Of a stretch of DNA of 64,000 nucleotides, positions 50,481 through 63,772 are shown one piece after another (the stretch's first letter is position 1; the number at the start of each line of letters is the position of its first letter). The translations under genes were made by a program, and so were the position numbers. Where the stretch lies: NCBI RefSeq assembly GCF_000002425.4, contig NC_037265.1, positions 1,098,835 to 1,162,834 on the forward strand, written 5' to 3'. Under the pieces are notes generated by a model. It saw only the letters and a program-made list of their open reading frames with translations, was not told the DNA's origin and ran no database searches. The stretch is from Physcomitrium patens (taxonomy: Eukaryota > Streptophyta > Bryopsida > Funariales > Funariaceae).

Positions 50481-51530
50481 ATGGAAGTAGACCAGGTCAT
50501 AGACAATGCATCTCCACAAATAGACAATAGAGTGGCAACTCTTGCAGATCTTCAAGCTCTTATGAATAGTGTACAAAAGGAGATTGTATTTCTTCGCAAT
50601 CCAAGTAAAGAACTTCAAATTGATCTAGTGACCGAAGAAGCTAGACGCGAAATTCATAGCCTACAACAAGAGATTATTCGACTGAGAGAAGCAAGACATG
50701 TGTCACATACGACCCCTATAGATACTTCAAGGATTAGTACGAAAGAACCAAAAGCGAGTATGCCAGACAAGTTTGACGGAACAAGAGCCAACTTCTGAGG
50801 TTTTGTGCAATAAGTACGGCTTTACCTACGCCTATACCCTTCTCGTTATCCGAATGGATTTGCCCAGGTTGCTTTCATAGGTATTCTTCTATCAAGAAAT
50901 GCTCGCTCTTGGTTTGCTCCACTATTGGAGAAGGATTCTCCAATATTGTACGACCTAGAGGCTTTCATAGAGAGACTTACTGCTGCGTTTGGAGATAGCG
51001 ATCGAGAAAGAGTGGCTGAAAGAAAGATACAAAATCTGCGACAAGGATCACGTTCAGCTGCAATCTATGCTGCAGAATTTCAACAGCTTACATGTGATCT
51101 TGATTGAAATGATAAGGCGTTCATGACACGATTTCGATATGGACTGAGAGATGATGTCAAGAACTTATTGATCACCATGCCTAAGGCGGATACTTTAGAA
51201 GAACTTATATCTCAGGCAATTATTTGTGACAACCGCCTCTTTGAATTACGACAAGAAAGACGATCAGGCTGGAGAAATGATGGAGCATTTGCTACATTTT
51301 CAAAAGGTCCAGAGAATCACTCCACAGATCCTGAACCCATGCAAATTGATGCGGTACGTTTCAAACCCCTCACAGCTAAGGAAAGGAAGCGACGGTTTGA
51401 ACAAAACTTGTGTTTATATTGCGGAGAAGCGGGCCATAAAGCTGTAGATTGTCGGAAGAAACAGAAGCCTCAAACAACAAGACTCAGGAGTACAAGCATG
51501 CAGGAAAACAAGGACGCCCAGCCACAATAG
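50481..51530 (+). pseudogene. Element C gag (broken)
   Basis: Gag region starting MEVDQVIDNASPQ. It has a coiled-coil-like N-terminus, a capsid block (MPDKFDGTRANF near 50760, LRQGSRSAAIYAAEFQQL near 51035) and a zinc knuckle [14 protein letters not shown] near 51410. It has about two breaks. The end of gag is conserved with element A (DAQPQ), and pol overlaps it in the -1 frame from about 51440. Confidence 0.85.
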
Positions 51531-54500
51531 GGACCGTGCGGCTGGACATCTCAACATCCAAAATTAATCAAGGTCCCTTTCTCTCACCTCAACCTTCAGA
51601 TTGTTTTATGGTACCTTTACATCTGGGTATTCAAGAACTACAAGTCGATGCTTTATTAGACTCGGGTGCATCCGCTTGCTTTATAGATGAAGAGTTTGCC
51701 AAGCTTCACAATATTTCTCTTGTAAAGAAACTTAAGCCTGTCCATGTAGAAGTCATAGACGGACGACCATTATCTTCGGGCAATGTTATCCATGAAACTA
51801 AACCATTGAAGGTACGTCTTGAAAACCATGAGAGCAATATTGTGTTTAATGTTATCAAGACCCCTTCATGTCCTATCATTTTGGGACTATCTTGGCTTGA
51901 TAGATATAATCCATTGATAGATTGGAAGTTGCGAAAAGTGACATTTCCAACAAACTCCTTGAAGGTGGAATCTGCTAGGACAATGTCTAGAAACAAATCC
52001 TTGTTTATAGGTGCAAGGGCTTTCATGAAGGAAGCCAAGCAAAATACACCTCTTGTCATCTTCGCAACTCCGACTCGAGAAGATGCAACTCCGACTTTGG
52101 TTATTCCAAAGCAGTATGAAGAATTCAAAGATGTCTTTGAAAAGAAGAATGCTGATATGCTGCCAGAGCATCGACCCTATGACTGTGCCATTGAATTGCA
52201 AGAAGGAGCACAACCACCTTTTGGACCAATCTACAATTTTTCGCAGACGGAGTTGACTGAGTTGCGGAAGTACATTGACTAGAATCTAGCCAAGAACTTC
52301 ATCCGTCATTCGAAGTCGCCGGCTGGGGCACCAATCTTATTTGTGAAGAAGAAGGATGGCTCACTACGGATGTGCGTGGACTATCGAGGTCTCAACAAGG
52401 TGACAAAAAAGAATCGCTACCCACTGCCTTTGATCTCTGGTCTTCTAGAACAACTTGGGCGTGCAAGGATCTTTACAAAGATTGACCTAAGGGGAGCGTA
52501 CAACCTTGTGCGAATCAAGGAAGGAGATGAATGGAAGACAGCTTTTCGAACAAGGTATGGCCATTTTGAATACAATGTCATGCCATTTGGTCTTACTAAT
52601 GCTCCAGCGGTCTTTCAACACATGATGAATGACATCTTTCGAGAGCATCTAGATGATTTTGTTGTCATCTATCTAGATGATATTTTGATATTTTCTAAGA
52701 ACGAGGAAGAACATGAGAAGCACGTTCGTCTGGTACTCAAAAAACTACAGGAGCGAGGACTCTATGCCAAATTGGAGAAGTGCTTATTTCACCAAACTGA
52801 GATGGAGTTTTTGGGATTCATTGCGACTACGGAAGGCTTGAAGATGGATCCAAAGAAGGTGGAAGCAATCATGTCTTGGGAAGTTCTGAAGACGGTTAGG
52901 GACGTACAATGTTTTCTTGGATTTGCTAACTACTATCGGATCTTCATCAAGAATTATTCTCAAGTTGCTGCCCCCCTCACTCAGTTAATGTGCAAGGACA
53001 AGCTCGAATGGGGACCTATCGCAGAAAAAGCATTTCAAGATTTGAAGATGGTATTTACTACAACTCCAATTTTGGTACATCCGGACTTTACAAAGGCCTT
53101 TTATTTGGAGACAGATGCTTCGGATTTTGCTTTGGGAGCTTTACTTTCACAGATGGGCGTAGATGAGAAGCTCCATCCAATTGCGTTCTATTCTCAAAAA
53201 TTCTCTGCTGCTGAGATCAACTATGAGATCCACGATAAGAAACTCCTTGCTATAGTAGATTCTTTCCAAGAGTGGCGTCACTTTCTCGAAGGAACTGCAC
53301 ATCCAATGACCGTATATACGGATCACAGGAATTTGGAGTATTTTATGTCGGCTCGGGTTTTGAATCGGCGTCAAGCTCGGTGGAGTATGTCGCTATCCAT
53401 GTTCGACTTTGTTAGTATTTATCGGCTTGGGAAGCAACAAGGGTTGTCCGATGCATTATCAAGGAGATCATATCTCGCGCCAAAGGCTGGAGATGCAGCA
53501 TTTGATCAACAGTGCACGACATTGTTGAATCCAGAGAAATTTCGGCTCAACGCAGCTATTGTACCAATTGATGCTGACTTCCTCGACCAGGTACGGGCCG
53601 CAACCATTGAAGATTCTCTAGCCCTTGATATCAAGCAACATGCTAGTGATGATAAATTCAAGATGGAAGGAGATCTAGTATATTTCGAAGAGCGGTTGTA
53701 TATCCCAAAAAGGCCAACACGACTCCGAGTTCTTCAATCTCGTCATGACTTTCCAGCTGCGGGACATTTTGGATTCAATAAGACCTTGGAACTTATTTCC
53801 CGTGATTTTTGGTGGCCTCAAATGTGGAAGGATGTGAAAGATTTTGTTGTATCTTGTGACATTTGTTCAAGATCCAAAAACCCTCGACATCAGCCTTATG
53901 GACTTCTACAGCCATTGCATATTCCGCGCCGACCATGGTCTTCGGTTTCCATGGACTTTATTACGGATCTACCACCATCGAATTCATTTGACAGCATTTT
54001 TGTTGTCGTAGACCGGCTTACAAAGATGGCGCATTTTGTCCCTTGCAAGAAGACATCGTCAAGCGAAGACATAGCAAGACTCTTTCTTGATAATGTGTAT
54101 CGATATCATGGTCTACCAGATGATATCGTATCGGATCGAGGAACCTAGTTTGTGTCAAAGTTTTGGAAATCTCTTTTTGAGATATTGAAGGTGGATATCA
54201 AGCTTTCTTCGGCATTTCATCCTTAAACGGACGGCCAAACAGAACGGGTGAATCAAGTTTTAGAGCAATATTTACGTTGCATCATCAACTATCAACAAGA
54301 TGATTGGGCCGCATATCTACCGCTAGCCGAGTTCGCATATAACAACACCTTTCATGCGTTAACTCAACAAATGCCATTCTTTTCCAATTATGGATACCAT
54401 CCGAAGCTTGACTTATGGAGTTCGTCAACGATTAACAATCTGGCAGCTGAAGGATTGGTGAAGGAGCTTTCGCAGCTTCAAACTACATTGAAGCTTCAAT

Positions 54501-55009
54501 TGCAAACTGCCCAAGAATCTTATAAGGCGTCCGCGGACAAATTTCGAAATCAGGCACCTAAATTCACGATTGGAGACAAAGTTTGGCTGCTTCGACGAAA
54601 TATTAAGACCAAGCGGCCATGTGACAAATTGGACTATCGGAGATTGGGACCATTTATTATCCAGAAGCAGATCAATCCTGTAGCATATCGTCTGGAGTTA
54701 CCAGCTACTATGAAGGTACATCCTGTCTTTCATGTTTCTTTGTTGGAGCCTTATCGAGAATCGTCTTTTCTTGGAAGAGTATAATATCCACCACCTAGCA
54801 TAGAAATAGAGAACCACGAAGAATACGAGGTGAAAAAGGTCCTTGATTCACGGCAAAGACGGGATAAATTAGAATACTTTGTGCATTGGAGCGGTTACGA
54901 TATTAATGAACAAACATGGGAGCCGGTCGAAAATCTCGCGAATGCGTCGCAAAAGATACAGGAGTTTCATCGACGATATCCTGAGAAACCCAAGCCGGTT
55001 CGACGATAG
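51440..55009 (+). pseudogene. Element C pol (broken)
   Basis: Chromovirus pol with protease LLDSGASACFIDEEF near 51653, RT core YLDDILIFS near 52672, RNase H TDASDFALG near 53113, and integrase with HDFPAAGHFG near 53745, CDICSRSK near 53860 and MDFITDLP near 53950. The chromodomain is near 54825-54960 (YEV.KVLDSR, ...[14 protein letters not shown]). About five breaks. Closest to element A in sequence. Confidence 0.9.
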
Positions 55010-55154
55010 CTTCTTACTGAAGCTTGCTCATCTAGAAAACAGAAAAGAGGAGAGAGCACCACCAAAATCCATAGTTGATGTAGTCATTCTCTCCAAGATA
55101 GCGTAGAACTTTGTTAGTAGCCCAAGTTTGTTCTTATTGTTTTAGCCTTTGAAT

Positions 55155-55487
55155 ATGGATAGCCAAGATACTACACTTGTCATGTCATCTCAAGCAACTA
55201 GCTCACGAAGACGACCGCCTGCACCACGACGACGTCGAAGGATTCCGAGCAACAGATCGTTGGTGATTGTATTTGAGGTCGAGCCTGCCTACAATGGTCA
55301 GCCAGAAGGAATGTTTGCAGGACAATTTCACAATGAAGACACGGAGCTTCATGCTTGGTCAGAAGTTGAAGGCGTGGGCCACTACCGTTGGCTTCAAGGA
55401 CCATTGAATCACTTGCCTCGTGAACAATAATTGGAGTTCATAGCAGAGGTTATGCGATAGATCTTCATTTTCTTGCGTTGGTATTGA
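55155..55487 (+). pseudogene. Element C extra ORF (broken)
   Basis: MDSQDTTLVMSSQATSS, then an Arg/Pro-rich stretch (RRRPPAPRRRRR), an acidic middle and the block GVGHYRWLQGPLNHLPREQ, with a hydrophobic tail ending FLRWY. Nearly collinear with the element A version; about two breaks. Function unknown. Confidence 0.6.
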
Positions 55488-55537
55488 CTGACGATAATAT
55501 TACTTCTCGGAGACCTCGAAGCTAAAGAAGGAGGTGA

Positions 55538-56011
55538 TGTTAGGAACATAGTCCTTAGACCTTTCTAGAGACAAGTTTTTAGAACCTTCTAGAAAGAAGT
55601 CTCTAGAAACTTCCAGAAGATTCCTTGAATATTCTCTTAGAATATTCTTCAAAGATTCTCTAAAGATTCTTTGAAGATTCTCTAAAGATTCCCTTAGAAG
55701 GCTCTAGAAGATTCTTAGAATATTCTAGTAGATTCTAGGAAGTTACTTGAGAAGCTTCCTAGCTCTTGGATAGTTGCTCGAGAAGCTTCATAGTTCTTGG
55801 GAAGCTTCTTGATGCGCTTCCTTAGAACCATAGGCTAGTATTATATATAGGAGTCGAGGCTGAAGAGTTCTTCAGTCTCGACAACGCATCTCTTGAAGCT
55901 CTAGCTCAATTCTTTTGGCGTTGCTCTTGTACTCATCTGATAATCTAGTTCTTGTCATTTCTTCTTGAACTTCTTGTTTAGATTTCTTGTTTGTATTTTT
56001 GGTCCGTGACA
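55538..56011 (+). repeat. Element C 3' LTR
   Basis: 474 bp, about 98% identical to 49487-49961. Followed by the target duplication CCAAT. Confidence 0.95.
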
Positions 56012-56016
56012 CCAAT

Positions 56017-56164
56017 TGATGTTACTACATTCCACGTGACATCTTTGTAGACAACTAGCTAAAAATATGCTTCTTTCTTTTGTATTTTTTTTTCTTTCTT
56101 TGCTTTAAATAAAAGTGGTGGTTGAAAGAAAGACAATGAATATTTTAGAAAAAAAATATTACTA

Positions 56165-56201
<37 letters not shown>

Positions 56202-58080
56202 CCTCAAAAAAATTTAATTTAATTTAATTATTATTTTTTTCATTTAGTTACTAAATACACAATTTTTTAAAATTCTATTTTGGAATCAATATTGGAGTTA
56301 ATGTTGAGCTACCAAACACGCCCTAAGCATAGAATCACACTTTTTAGTCAATTTAAGTTGTGTAAAGGTTATAGAGAGTATACCAATATCAATTGGAGAT
56401 GTAGCATTAATACTTATATATATATATATATATATATATATTTAGATACAATATTGAATTTTTTTATCTCTCTTGTGTAAAAATTCTTAGATCTTTATAA
56501 ATTCAGAAAGTTTAGAAGAGGTAAAAAAAAAAATGCTGTAGTATAGATTCAAAATATGAACTTTGACGCTTGTTGTGTATTAATTATGTCTATGAACTCA
56601 ACCAACATTAAAAGTGGTTAATCATAAAGACATAGATGAAAGGTTTTTTTTTCAACAATTGCACCATTTCAAAGAACTCATGCAAGTGCACTAGGTAGAG
56701 AATCAAATGTTTTTTCTCAGAAGAGTTTGATGCTATTAGATCCAAGTTTATAAAATTTATAAACAAACTTCAATTTTTTAATCAACTTCAATTTATTAAC
56801 TAAGCACAAATTTAATTTTAATAAATTTAAAATAAGAGACTTAGATTAGAAAATCTAATATTGATAAGAAATATTATGCTTGTTCTATATAAAATTCAAA
56901 CATACTACTTACTATTCTTTTGAAAAAAATCGAAGTTATAAGATAAAATGTATGTTTTGAAAAACAATAATGTATCAAAGAATAAGTTTTTCTTGCAAAA
57001 ATAAAGATTTTGTGACTTGATTCTTGTAGCTTATCATCTTATAAAGGCCGTGTATTGTATTTTTAGCCATTTATTTATTTTTAGTACAAATTTACTTAAG
57101 ATATAAAAATCCTATCATTTATATATTTGTTTGTTAGATTTTAATGTCTTTCTTTATTTTCTTGATAAATATTTTATTAAATATCATAACATAATTTAAT
57201 AATTTAAGAAAGAGGTATTTAAGTTGAAAGATTTGTATTGAGGTTGGAAAAGGACCATAAATACCTAAGTGGATTATAATCCATTTTTTCAAATTTATAA
57301 ATTGGATACTTTTAAAACATTATGTGCTTATTTTTAACTAGTAAAATATGATGTGTGAGAAATTTTAATTAAGATCAATGGTTCATATACAATTGATTGA
57401 GATTTAAATTTTTTTGTAGTATTTACTTAAGATTTGACTAAGATTTGTTAGAATTTCTTGTGGTTTCTTTAGTTTTTATTTTTATTTTTTTATAAATTAT
57501 TTATTTGGTCTTTACTTTTAATGTTTTTAGAATATACTTTTTTTTTGGAATTTTTAAAGATTTATTAAAAATTAAATATATTATGATAAATTTATTTAGA
57601 TTATTTAAGATTATCAAGGTGTTTTTAAAGACCTTGTGTAATATTTTTATTTATTTATTTATTTATTTAGATCTTTTTGGATCGTAAATCCAACTTCAAG
57701 ATAATATTAAATCCTTCTACATCCATATGTCTAGTCCATTTCTAAGCTGATTTTTGCATAATATAACTAAATTGTCTCTAATGTTTTTTGGAATTTTTAA
57801 AATATTATTAAATACTTATGAAATTTTTTTCTCAGGTTTCTCTCCACTTATAAAAATAACCTATAAAAAATTAAAATAAAATCAAGATATAGAAGTAGTA
57901 TTTTTATGTTTGAAAGTAGTTTTTATGTGAGCTCTTATTTTATGCAATCGAATTTTTTCCAATCCATTTTTTAGAAGAAGAAATGCCTTATTTTTTTTAT
58001 TAAATAAATTTTTATTACAAATAGATATAAATAATTTACTTTATGCTATTGAACTTACTCAAAATAACTCTTAGAAATTA
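56017..58080. other. AT-rich intergenic DNA
   Basis: Very AT-rich, with (TA)n runs at 56169-56198 and 56413-56440 and short ATTT runs near 57648-57668. No gene was seen. Confidence 0.55.
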
Positions 58081-58084
58081 AGAG

Positions 58085-58690
58085 TAACTTTAAATTCTAT
58101 AACAGACAACCTTGTACTATTGTAGATTTATTCTAAGAATGGCAACATCATCTAAAAGGTGCTTCCAATCTACTTATAGTTTATACTAATCATAAGAATG
58201 TTGAATATTATATATGAATACCTATCTTAACTTATTGCCAAGCTTGTTAAAACATATCTTTGTTACGATTTGTATTTAATATTATATATTGGCTTGAAAA
58301 AAATAAGGCTTGTCAAATGCATTTTATAGATGTTTTTATCTTGGTCTAAACAAAAGAAAGGCTATATGTAATAAAAAAAAAATAGAGAGTTCTTATTAAA
58401 TCAAAGCACCTACATTTTTTAGCTATTTAATTAAAAAAATATATTGTTATTTATTATCTTATTATAGGTTTTATAAGTATAATAATAATTTTTTTATTCT
58501 TGATGTCTAAAATATCTTTTATTATAATTCTAGAAAATTTAATTTCAAATACAACTTTTTTTATTATAAGAGATATTAATATATTTTAAAAGAAAAAATA
58601 TTTAATTATATAAATTACAGCTCAGAAATGTGTTGAAAATTTGTCTGTGAAAGAGATTTTTTTTAAAGCCTAAATTTGTTTTTATAATAA
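58085..58690 (+). mobile_element. Ty3 chromovirus fossil fragment (RNase H region)
   Basis: Decayed sequence matching the RNase H to linker part of elements A-C, with pieces resembling AIVDSFQEWQHHLKGAS, VYTNHKN and, further on, the QQGLSDAL region. Strongly AT-shifted, broken in many places and without LTRs, so it is an old internal fragment. Confidence 0.65.
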
Positions 58691-59066
58691 AAAATAAATA
58701 AAAATATTCTTTGTAATAACCATAATATTTTTAGAAATCCTAAGTCTAGGCATTCGTATATTCTATTAACTCCAAATCTTAATATCCACCAATTCTAAAC
58801 AATCTTAGAAATAATCTTAAACAATTATTAAAGAAATTCTAAACAAAATTTAACAATCTCTTTAATAATCTAATAAAATCTTTAACATATTATAAAGATT
58901 TTAAAGTAAAACTTCTTAAAGCATAAATAAAATTTTAAAAAATCTTTAAAAAATCATAAAAAATTATAAATAAATCTTATCAAATCATGAAAAATCTCTA
59001 AAAGCCTATCAAACCTTAAGAAATTTTAAATTTCAAGCAACAACTTCAACAAGCTATAATCCTTAA
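58691..59066. other. AT-rich intergenic DNA
   Basis: A-rich sequence with recurring AATCTT/AAAATC words; nothing recognisable. Confidence 0.4.
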
Positions 59067-59760
59067 TATTGTCAAATCAACTTTTATCAAGCTGCTCGTT
59101 ACCAGGGGATCCAGCGTCCCGCTATGCCTGGTCTTGTCCAGGTTGATCACTCCATACTGCTTCTCATCATGAGACATCTTCAGTATCGTGTGAAGCCTCG
59201 TCCTGAAGTTGAGCTTTCAATGATTCTTCAGCAGAAAAAGGCATCAGCAGGTTGAAAATTGTGGACCCTGAATAGAGCTGTTTTGTTGAGGGTGGTGTGA
59301 GCGCCGGTTTTTCGTCAGCTACACAATGCTAACAAGTTCGACCACAGGTATGGAATACAGAATCCGGTGATACTGAGGGTGAACAAAGTATGACCTCGCA
59401 GAAATCTACAAGAGACGCGAAAATTACTTCCACAGGATGTCAATTTGTACTTCAAGTGAAGTTGGCAATCCTGGACACAAACAGGGAATACTGGGTGAAG
59501 TATTGGTACGGAACGAGTTAATCGATATCCAGGTCAAGATAAAGCTCAGGAAAGCCACACAATTACAGCATCGGATTTGACAAGAGATCGACAATGGCAT
59601 TCTGATCCGCTCTGGCGCAGACTTTCTGGTTCAAGTTCTTCATGCACGATCTTTCACTGCGGTGTTTGTGAGAGAACAGCTTTAGGACAAGAACGACGAC
59701 GACGACGACTAGTTTACGATCGAGACTAACTGTTCTTTGAGCACCAAATTAATTTGTTCT
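59067..59760 (+). other. Unidentified GC-normal, coding-like island
   Basis: Composition jumps from very AT-rich to balanced. Open stretches occur in different + frames: 59067-59254 (RYQGIQRPAMPGLVQVDHS... ending KKASAG), 59383-59580 (DLAEIYKRRENYFHRMS...) and about 59584-59685 (IDNGILIRSGADFLVQVL). A GAC/GACGAC run follows near 59694-59709. It may be a decayed host exon cluster or processed pseudogene. I recognise no family, and each open stretch could be chance. Confidence 0.25.
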
Positions 59761-62700
59761 CTATCTTCAACTGAGTTAAAGAGTATTTATAATGTTCACA
59801 AACCAGCAGTAAACATTCGGAGGATTTAGTACCTTTAGAGATCATACAAAACCAAAATATAAGTAAAATGAATAGGGGTTTTCAGAACATATATATATAT
59901 ATCTACTTTCAAACAGGATGTTAACAACCACAGAGTACATTTTTCGTGTATTAAAGTGTAACTTGGCATGTGGATGCATGTCTAGCTTTATTATTTAACA
60001 TAATGATTTCCTTAATTGCTTCACTGCCTGTGAATTTCATAAAACATTAATGCATTTATGGTATATAATGTAAGTTGTCATAAGTTTGAATTATATGCAA
60101 GATGAATGTGAACTAATTTTAGAGGTGATTAAAATTGCTAAAAATACAATTAAAAAGCACATATAAACACCAAGACTAAATTAGTGACATAGATTATTGA
60201 AAATGAATAATATTAATGTCTAATAATATGTCCATTAAATATAAATAATAATGTTAGAGTTTTTTTTACTAATTTTTGTATCCAAATATAGAACATGATC
60301 TTACAAATTTCTACAGGCATTATTTTCAGAATAAAAAATCAGTTATTCAATCAAAGTTACATAATGTCAAATCTTAGTACTCTTTATTGGTTCTAAAAAT
60401 GATTGTCTGTGCATGTGTGTAATCGAAAGTACAAATTACTCAACTTCACAATAAAGATTATGGTAGTACATGGTATTTAACATGTGTGATGTTTGATAAC
60501 AAGCTTATTCAAAATTTTGACCCTAGAGCTCATTTAAGAGAAGCCCATTCAACAATGTTTCTTTCAAGTCACGTTGCTAGCTTTTAGAGTTCATACCTTA
60601 CCCATTTTCACTCCATCCTGTTGCTTGTTTGGTGGCAGCAGTTTTAACTTCAAGCAAAAAACCCCCATGGTTTCTTTCAAGAATACCCAACATGATTGGA
60701 GAGAAACCGTGACTGACGTTAAAATAGTCACATCAAAAATAAATAAACATTATAATGCTATGGATGTTGTTGTAGCTTTCATTGAAACAATGTGCACACA
60801 AATGGATGCAATCCAATGCTAGTTTCATCACCAAGTTCCCTTCAACTAAATAAAAAAGATAAGATGTTTCACTGAATTGTAATTTCCTCAAAGGCATATT
60901 ATAATAATAATAAAAATTTGAAGGTATTCAATGAACCAATATTTGGAATAACAACAATGGGATACCCATTCATTGAGTTTTGCAATGGTGCAATCTTTGT
61001 AACAGGTATTTTTCATCAAATGTATTTGAAAATTTGTAAATTTGTAAAAAATAAAATCCTGACAAGTGAAACATGTTTACATCAATTTCAGGCTTTGAGC
61101 CTTCCTTGACAGTCAGTCATTACAATCCATATGTCAACAAAGAAAAATACTGAAAAGAGCAAGTAAACATTTGTTTGTGGATAAGATTTTTCAAATACTT
61201 TTACAATGACAATCTTTATCAAACCAACATTTCAATGAGTGTTTTCATGTTGCAATCCCAGAACGATATTGGTGATAATATTAAATTTCAAATGTTGTGA
61301 GTTTCAACATGTGATAGAGAGAACTGCAATACAGTGCAGCCTTTTGGCACCCTAAGACTTGGATAGTACCTATCTGCCTCAAGTGTCAAAAGTGAATGTT
61401 TTGACATGTAACTCAGTACTTTTGTAGGGGCAGTTTCAGTCAATTGCATTGACACCCTCCGCTTGGTCCCTTGTGGCAACGTTAACCGCAAGAGAAGGCA
61501 AGTACACAATCTTCCAAAACGAGCTAACTCTGGTCATGAAGATATCAAGCATCCCACAAGCACTCAGTGCAAAATTCATCGGCAAATGAAGCTCCAGCGA
61601 TGGGTGACGTCCTTTCGAGCAGGGATGAAAGCTGGCCGGACACTGAGCAACGTCCCATGTCCCGAAAGCCGCTAGATGAGCATGGATTGTAAACCCCATC
61701 TAAGAAGCCTGAAAAAGCCGATCAAGAGTCTTTTGAGTAGGCAGCCCTCATCATTGACAGTCCGATGTACCGGGCTTCATCGACACCCGCCAACCAAGCT
61801 ACGGTTATGTCCTCGTCTAGACTGTGCAAGCTAATCTGCCGGGGGGATGGTAACTCCAGGACTGGGGTGTCACCAGGAACACCCACATAACTGCTCAGGT
61901 AACGAAACGATTTCAAGCCAATGTATTCCTTCGGTCAATGCGCCCCTCAGTCTCCGAAGAGTAATTTGTTACCGCGTTTGAAGATTCTTACGAGAGCCGT
62001 GGCGCATGCATATCACTTGCCAGGGAGGTATTAATTGTGTGCGTACAACCATGGCAGAGCAAGTCTGACGAGGGTATCATTCGGGATGCTCTGTACAAAC
62101 AGTGGGTTGCTACTGACCAGCTATTGCAGGTGGGTTTAAAAACCGATTTCTAGCTGGCCCATGTGAGAACCTCAGGCTGAACAAAATTTGCTGCGTGTGT
62201 CTTGCCACCTCTACTGCATACCATAATGGTGTCGATCTGTAATGCTACGGGCAACATAGATACCGGTGTACAGTGAGCCATCTGAGAAACTGCATACTGC
62301 ATCATTAGGCAGCAGCAGAAGAGAACAACAAAATAACGAGGAGGAGGGTCGGCGGCGGTTGCAAGGATGCTTCATTGTGCTCCTCATGGAGCGATGAGAA
62401 CTGCCCGTTCGACGTAATAAACCATATCAATTTAAGTGGCGTAATAGCGCGTCTTCGCAGCGATGGCGATGCTCATGGTACTCCCGTCCTCATCGTCCGG
62501 CTGGGTCCAGCTCTGCCAACCCCCGTAGAGTCATCTGCAATTCCATTGCTTCGTGGCGTTTGACCTGGCACATGACTACACATGGTTCTAACCCCCAGCT
62601 AGCTAGTTCAGTTGCTGCTACTGCATCAAGCTGGAGGCGATGATCTGTCTTTTGCAGAGGCGGTGCTACATTGTTCTCTTTTTCCATGAGTTTCCCAGAT

Positions 62701-63505
62701 TCGCCGCGTATCTCTAGCTGAACATCTGGCACCAGTGACCATCTGGTTCCCTGGATAAATCACCGCCAGGCAGCCACTCTCTGTCTACAAGTCACTTCTC
62801 TGCATGAAACATGCAACAGGTTGAGACATGACCTAGACTAGGCGTAGGTTGAGAGTGAAGCTGCCGCAGGTTGTTTCAGTTTTCCGCTGGCTGAACAAGA
62901 ATATTGGACCGGAAATGATAACCTGGAGTCGAACAAGAATATTGGCTCCAACTGCATTCGGAAGTAGAGTGAGGAAGGTGTGATTACATTGTGTCGGTTT
63001 CACCCCGCGATGGACTTCACGAGGGTGCAATAAGGCCTGCAGCCGTGGTGGTTGATCTTACATGGTTGCAGCTTTGTGTCCATAGCACTTTGCACGTTGA
63101 GAAGTAGAATTACGTAAGGTGCAGAAGCGCGGGACCAGCTATTGGATGGCTTCGGGACAACATTGCTGGATTTGGCAGAGTCAGTATTCTTTTTAAATAT
63201 CGGGTGGCGTTCCTTTGTAATCTAAATCGATCGAAAGTGCTTGGGAACTGTCGGAGTTATGAGATCGGGGTTCTCGGTGATCGAGGTCTACAGCCCTGAC
63301 AGCAGATCTGTTCAACAAAAAAAGCCTGCCTATCGTCAATCATTTTGGCACAAAGACTTGAACTGAGAAGTTTGAGGCGGCGGAGAGGGAAACTCCATCC
63401 CTTCCTGTAAGGTCTGAAGAGATATTATCACTCAACGACCAAGAAGCTGGAGCCGTGAGAGTAATAATTTTGTGAGAAGTGTTGAAGCAAGAGGCCTGTC
63501 TTGAA
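59761..63505. other. Intergenic; upstream region of the peroxidase gene
   Basis: 59761-61280 is AT-rich. From about 61290 composition is balanced. Overlapping open frames on both strands (61288-61916, 62375-62732) show no recognisable domain. A short direct repeat GAACAAGAATATTGG occurs near 62893 and 62932. 63000-63505 probably holds the promoter and 5' untranslated region of the peroxidase gene. Confidence 0.4.
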
Positions 63506-63772
63506 ATGGCACATTTCCAGATTCAGGAAAGATTTATTTGGGGAGCTGTGTTATGCTGTTGTTTCGTGTTATGCTTGTTTTCCGCGAGGACTGAAGCTCA
63601 AATAGGCGTTGCAACGCCAAGAATTGTACCAAAGCTGAACACGCTATTTTACAGCCATAGCTGCCCAGGACTGCAGCAGGTGGTAACGTCCACCATGGCC
63701 AGGAACTTGCAACAAGATATCTCTTCTGGGGCTCCTCTACTCCGCATGTTCTTCCACGATTGCGCTGTCAAT
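63506..63772 (+). CDS. Secreted class III peroxidase, exon 1 (gene continues beyond the window)
   Basis: The ATG at 63506 opens 89 codons. Residues 1-31 form a signal peptide with a Cys/Leu/Phe-rich core (AVLCCCFVLCLFSA), giving a mature start near QIGVATPR. FYSHSCPG is the conserved N-terminal helix with the first disulfide Cys, and LLRMFFHDCAVN carries the catalytic Arg and distal His of haem peroxidases. The exon ends at a GT donor exactly where class III peroxidases have their conserved first intron, before the GCDAS calcium/disulfide motif. Exon 2 was not found in the 228 bases left. The usual Phe after HDC is Ala here. The enzyme oxidises phenolics with hydrogen peroxide in the cell wall or vacuole. 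The ATG is chosen over upstream GTG/TTG because it begins the signal peptide. Confidence 0.88.

Larger units (their letters stand above)
49482..56016 (+). mobile_element. Element C: Ty3 chromovirus (Tf1/sushi-like), with 5-bp target duplication
   Basis: LTR retrotransposon 49487-56011, flanked by CCAAT at 49482-49486 and 56012-56016. Order: 475-bp LTR, primer site, three structured leader units, gag, pol with chromodomain, extra ORF, purine tract (AAAGAAGGAGGTGA), 474-bp LTR. The LTRs differ at about 10 positions plus one 1-nt length difference (about 98% identical). It is closely related to element A in coding and leader sequence, while the LTRs are alike in design but diverged. Broken, with about eight breaks spread over gag, pol and the extra ORF. 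Confidence 0.95.
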
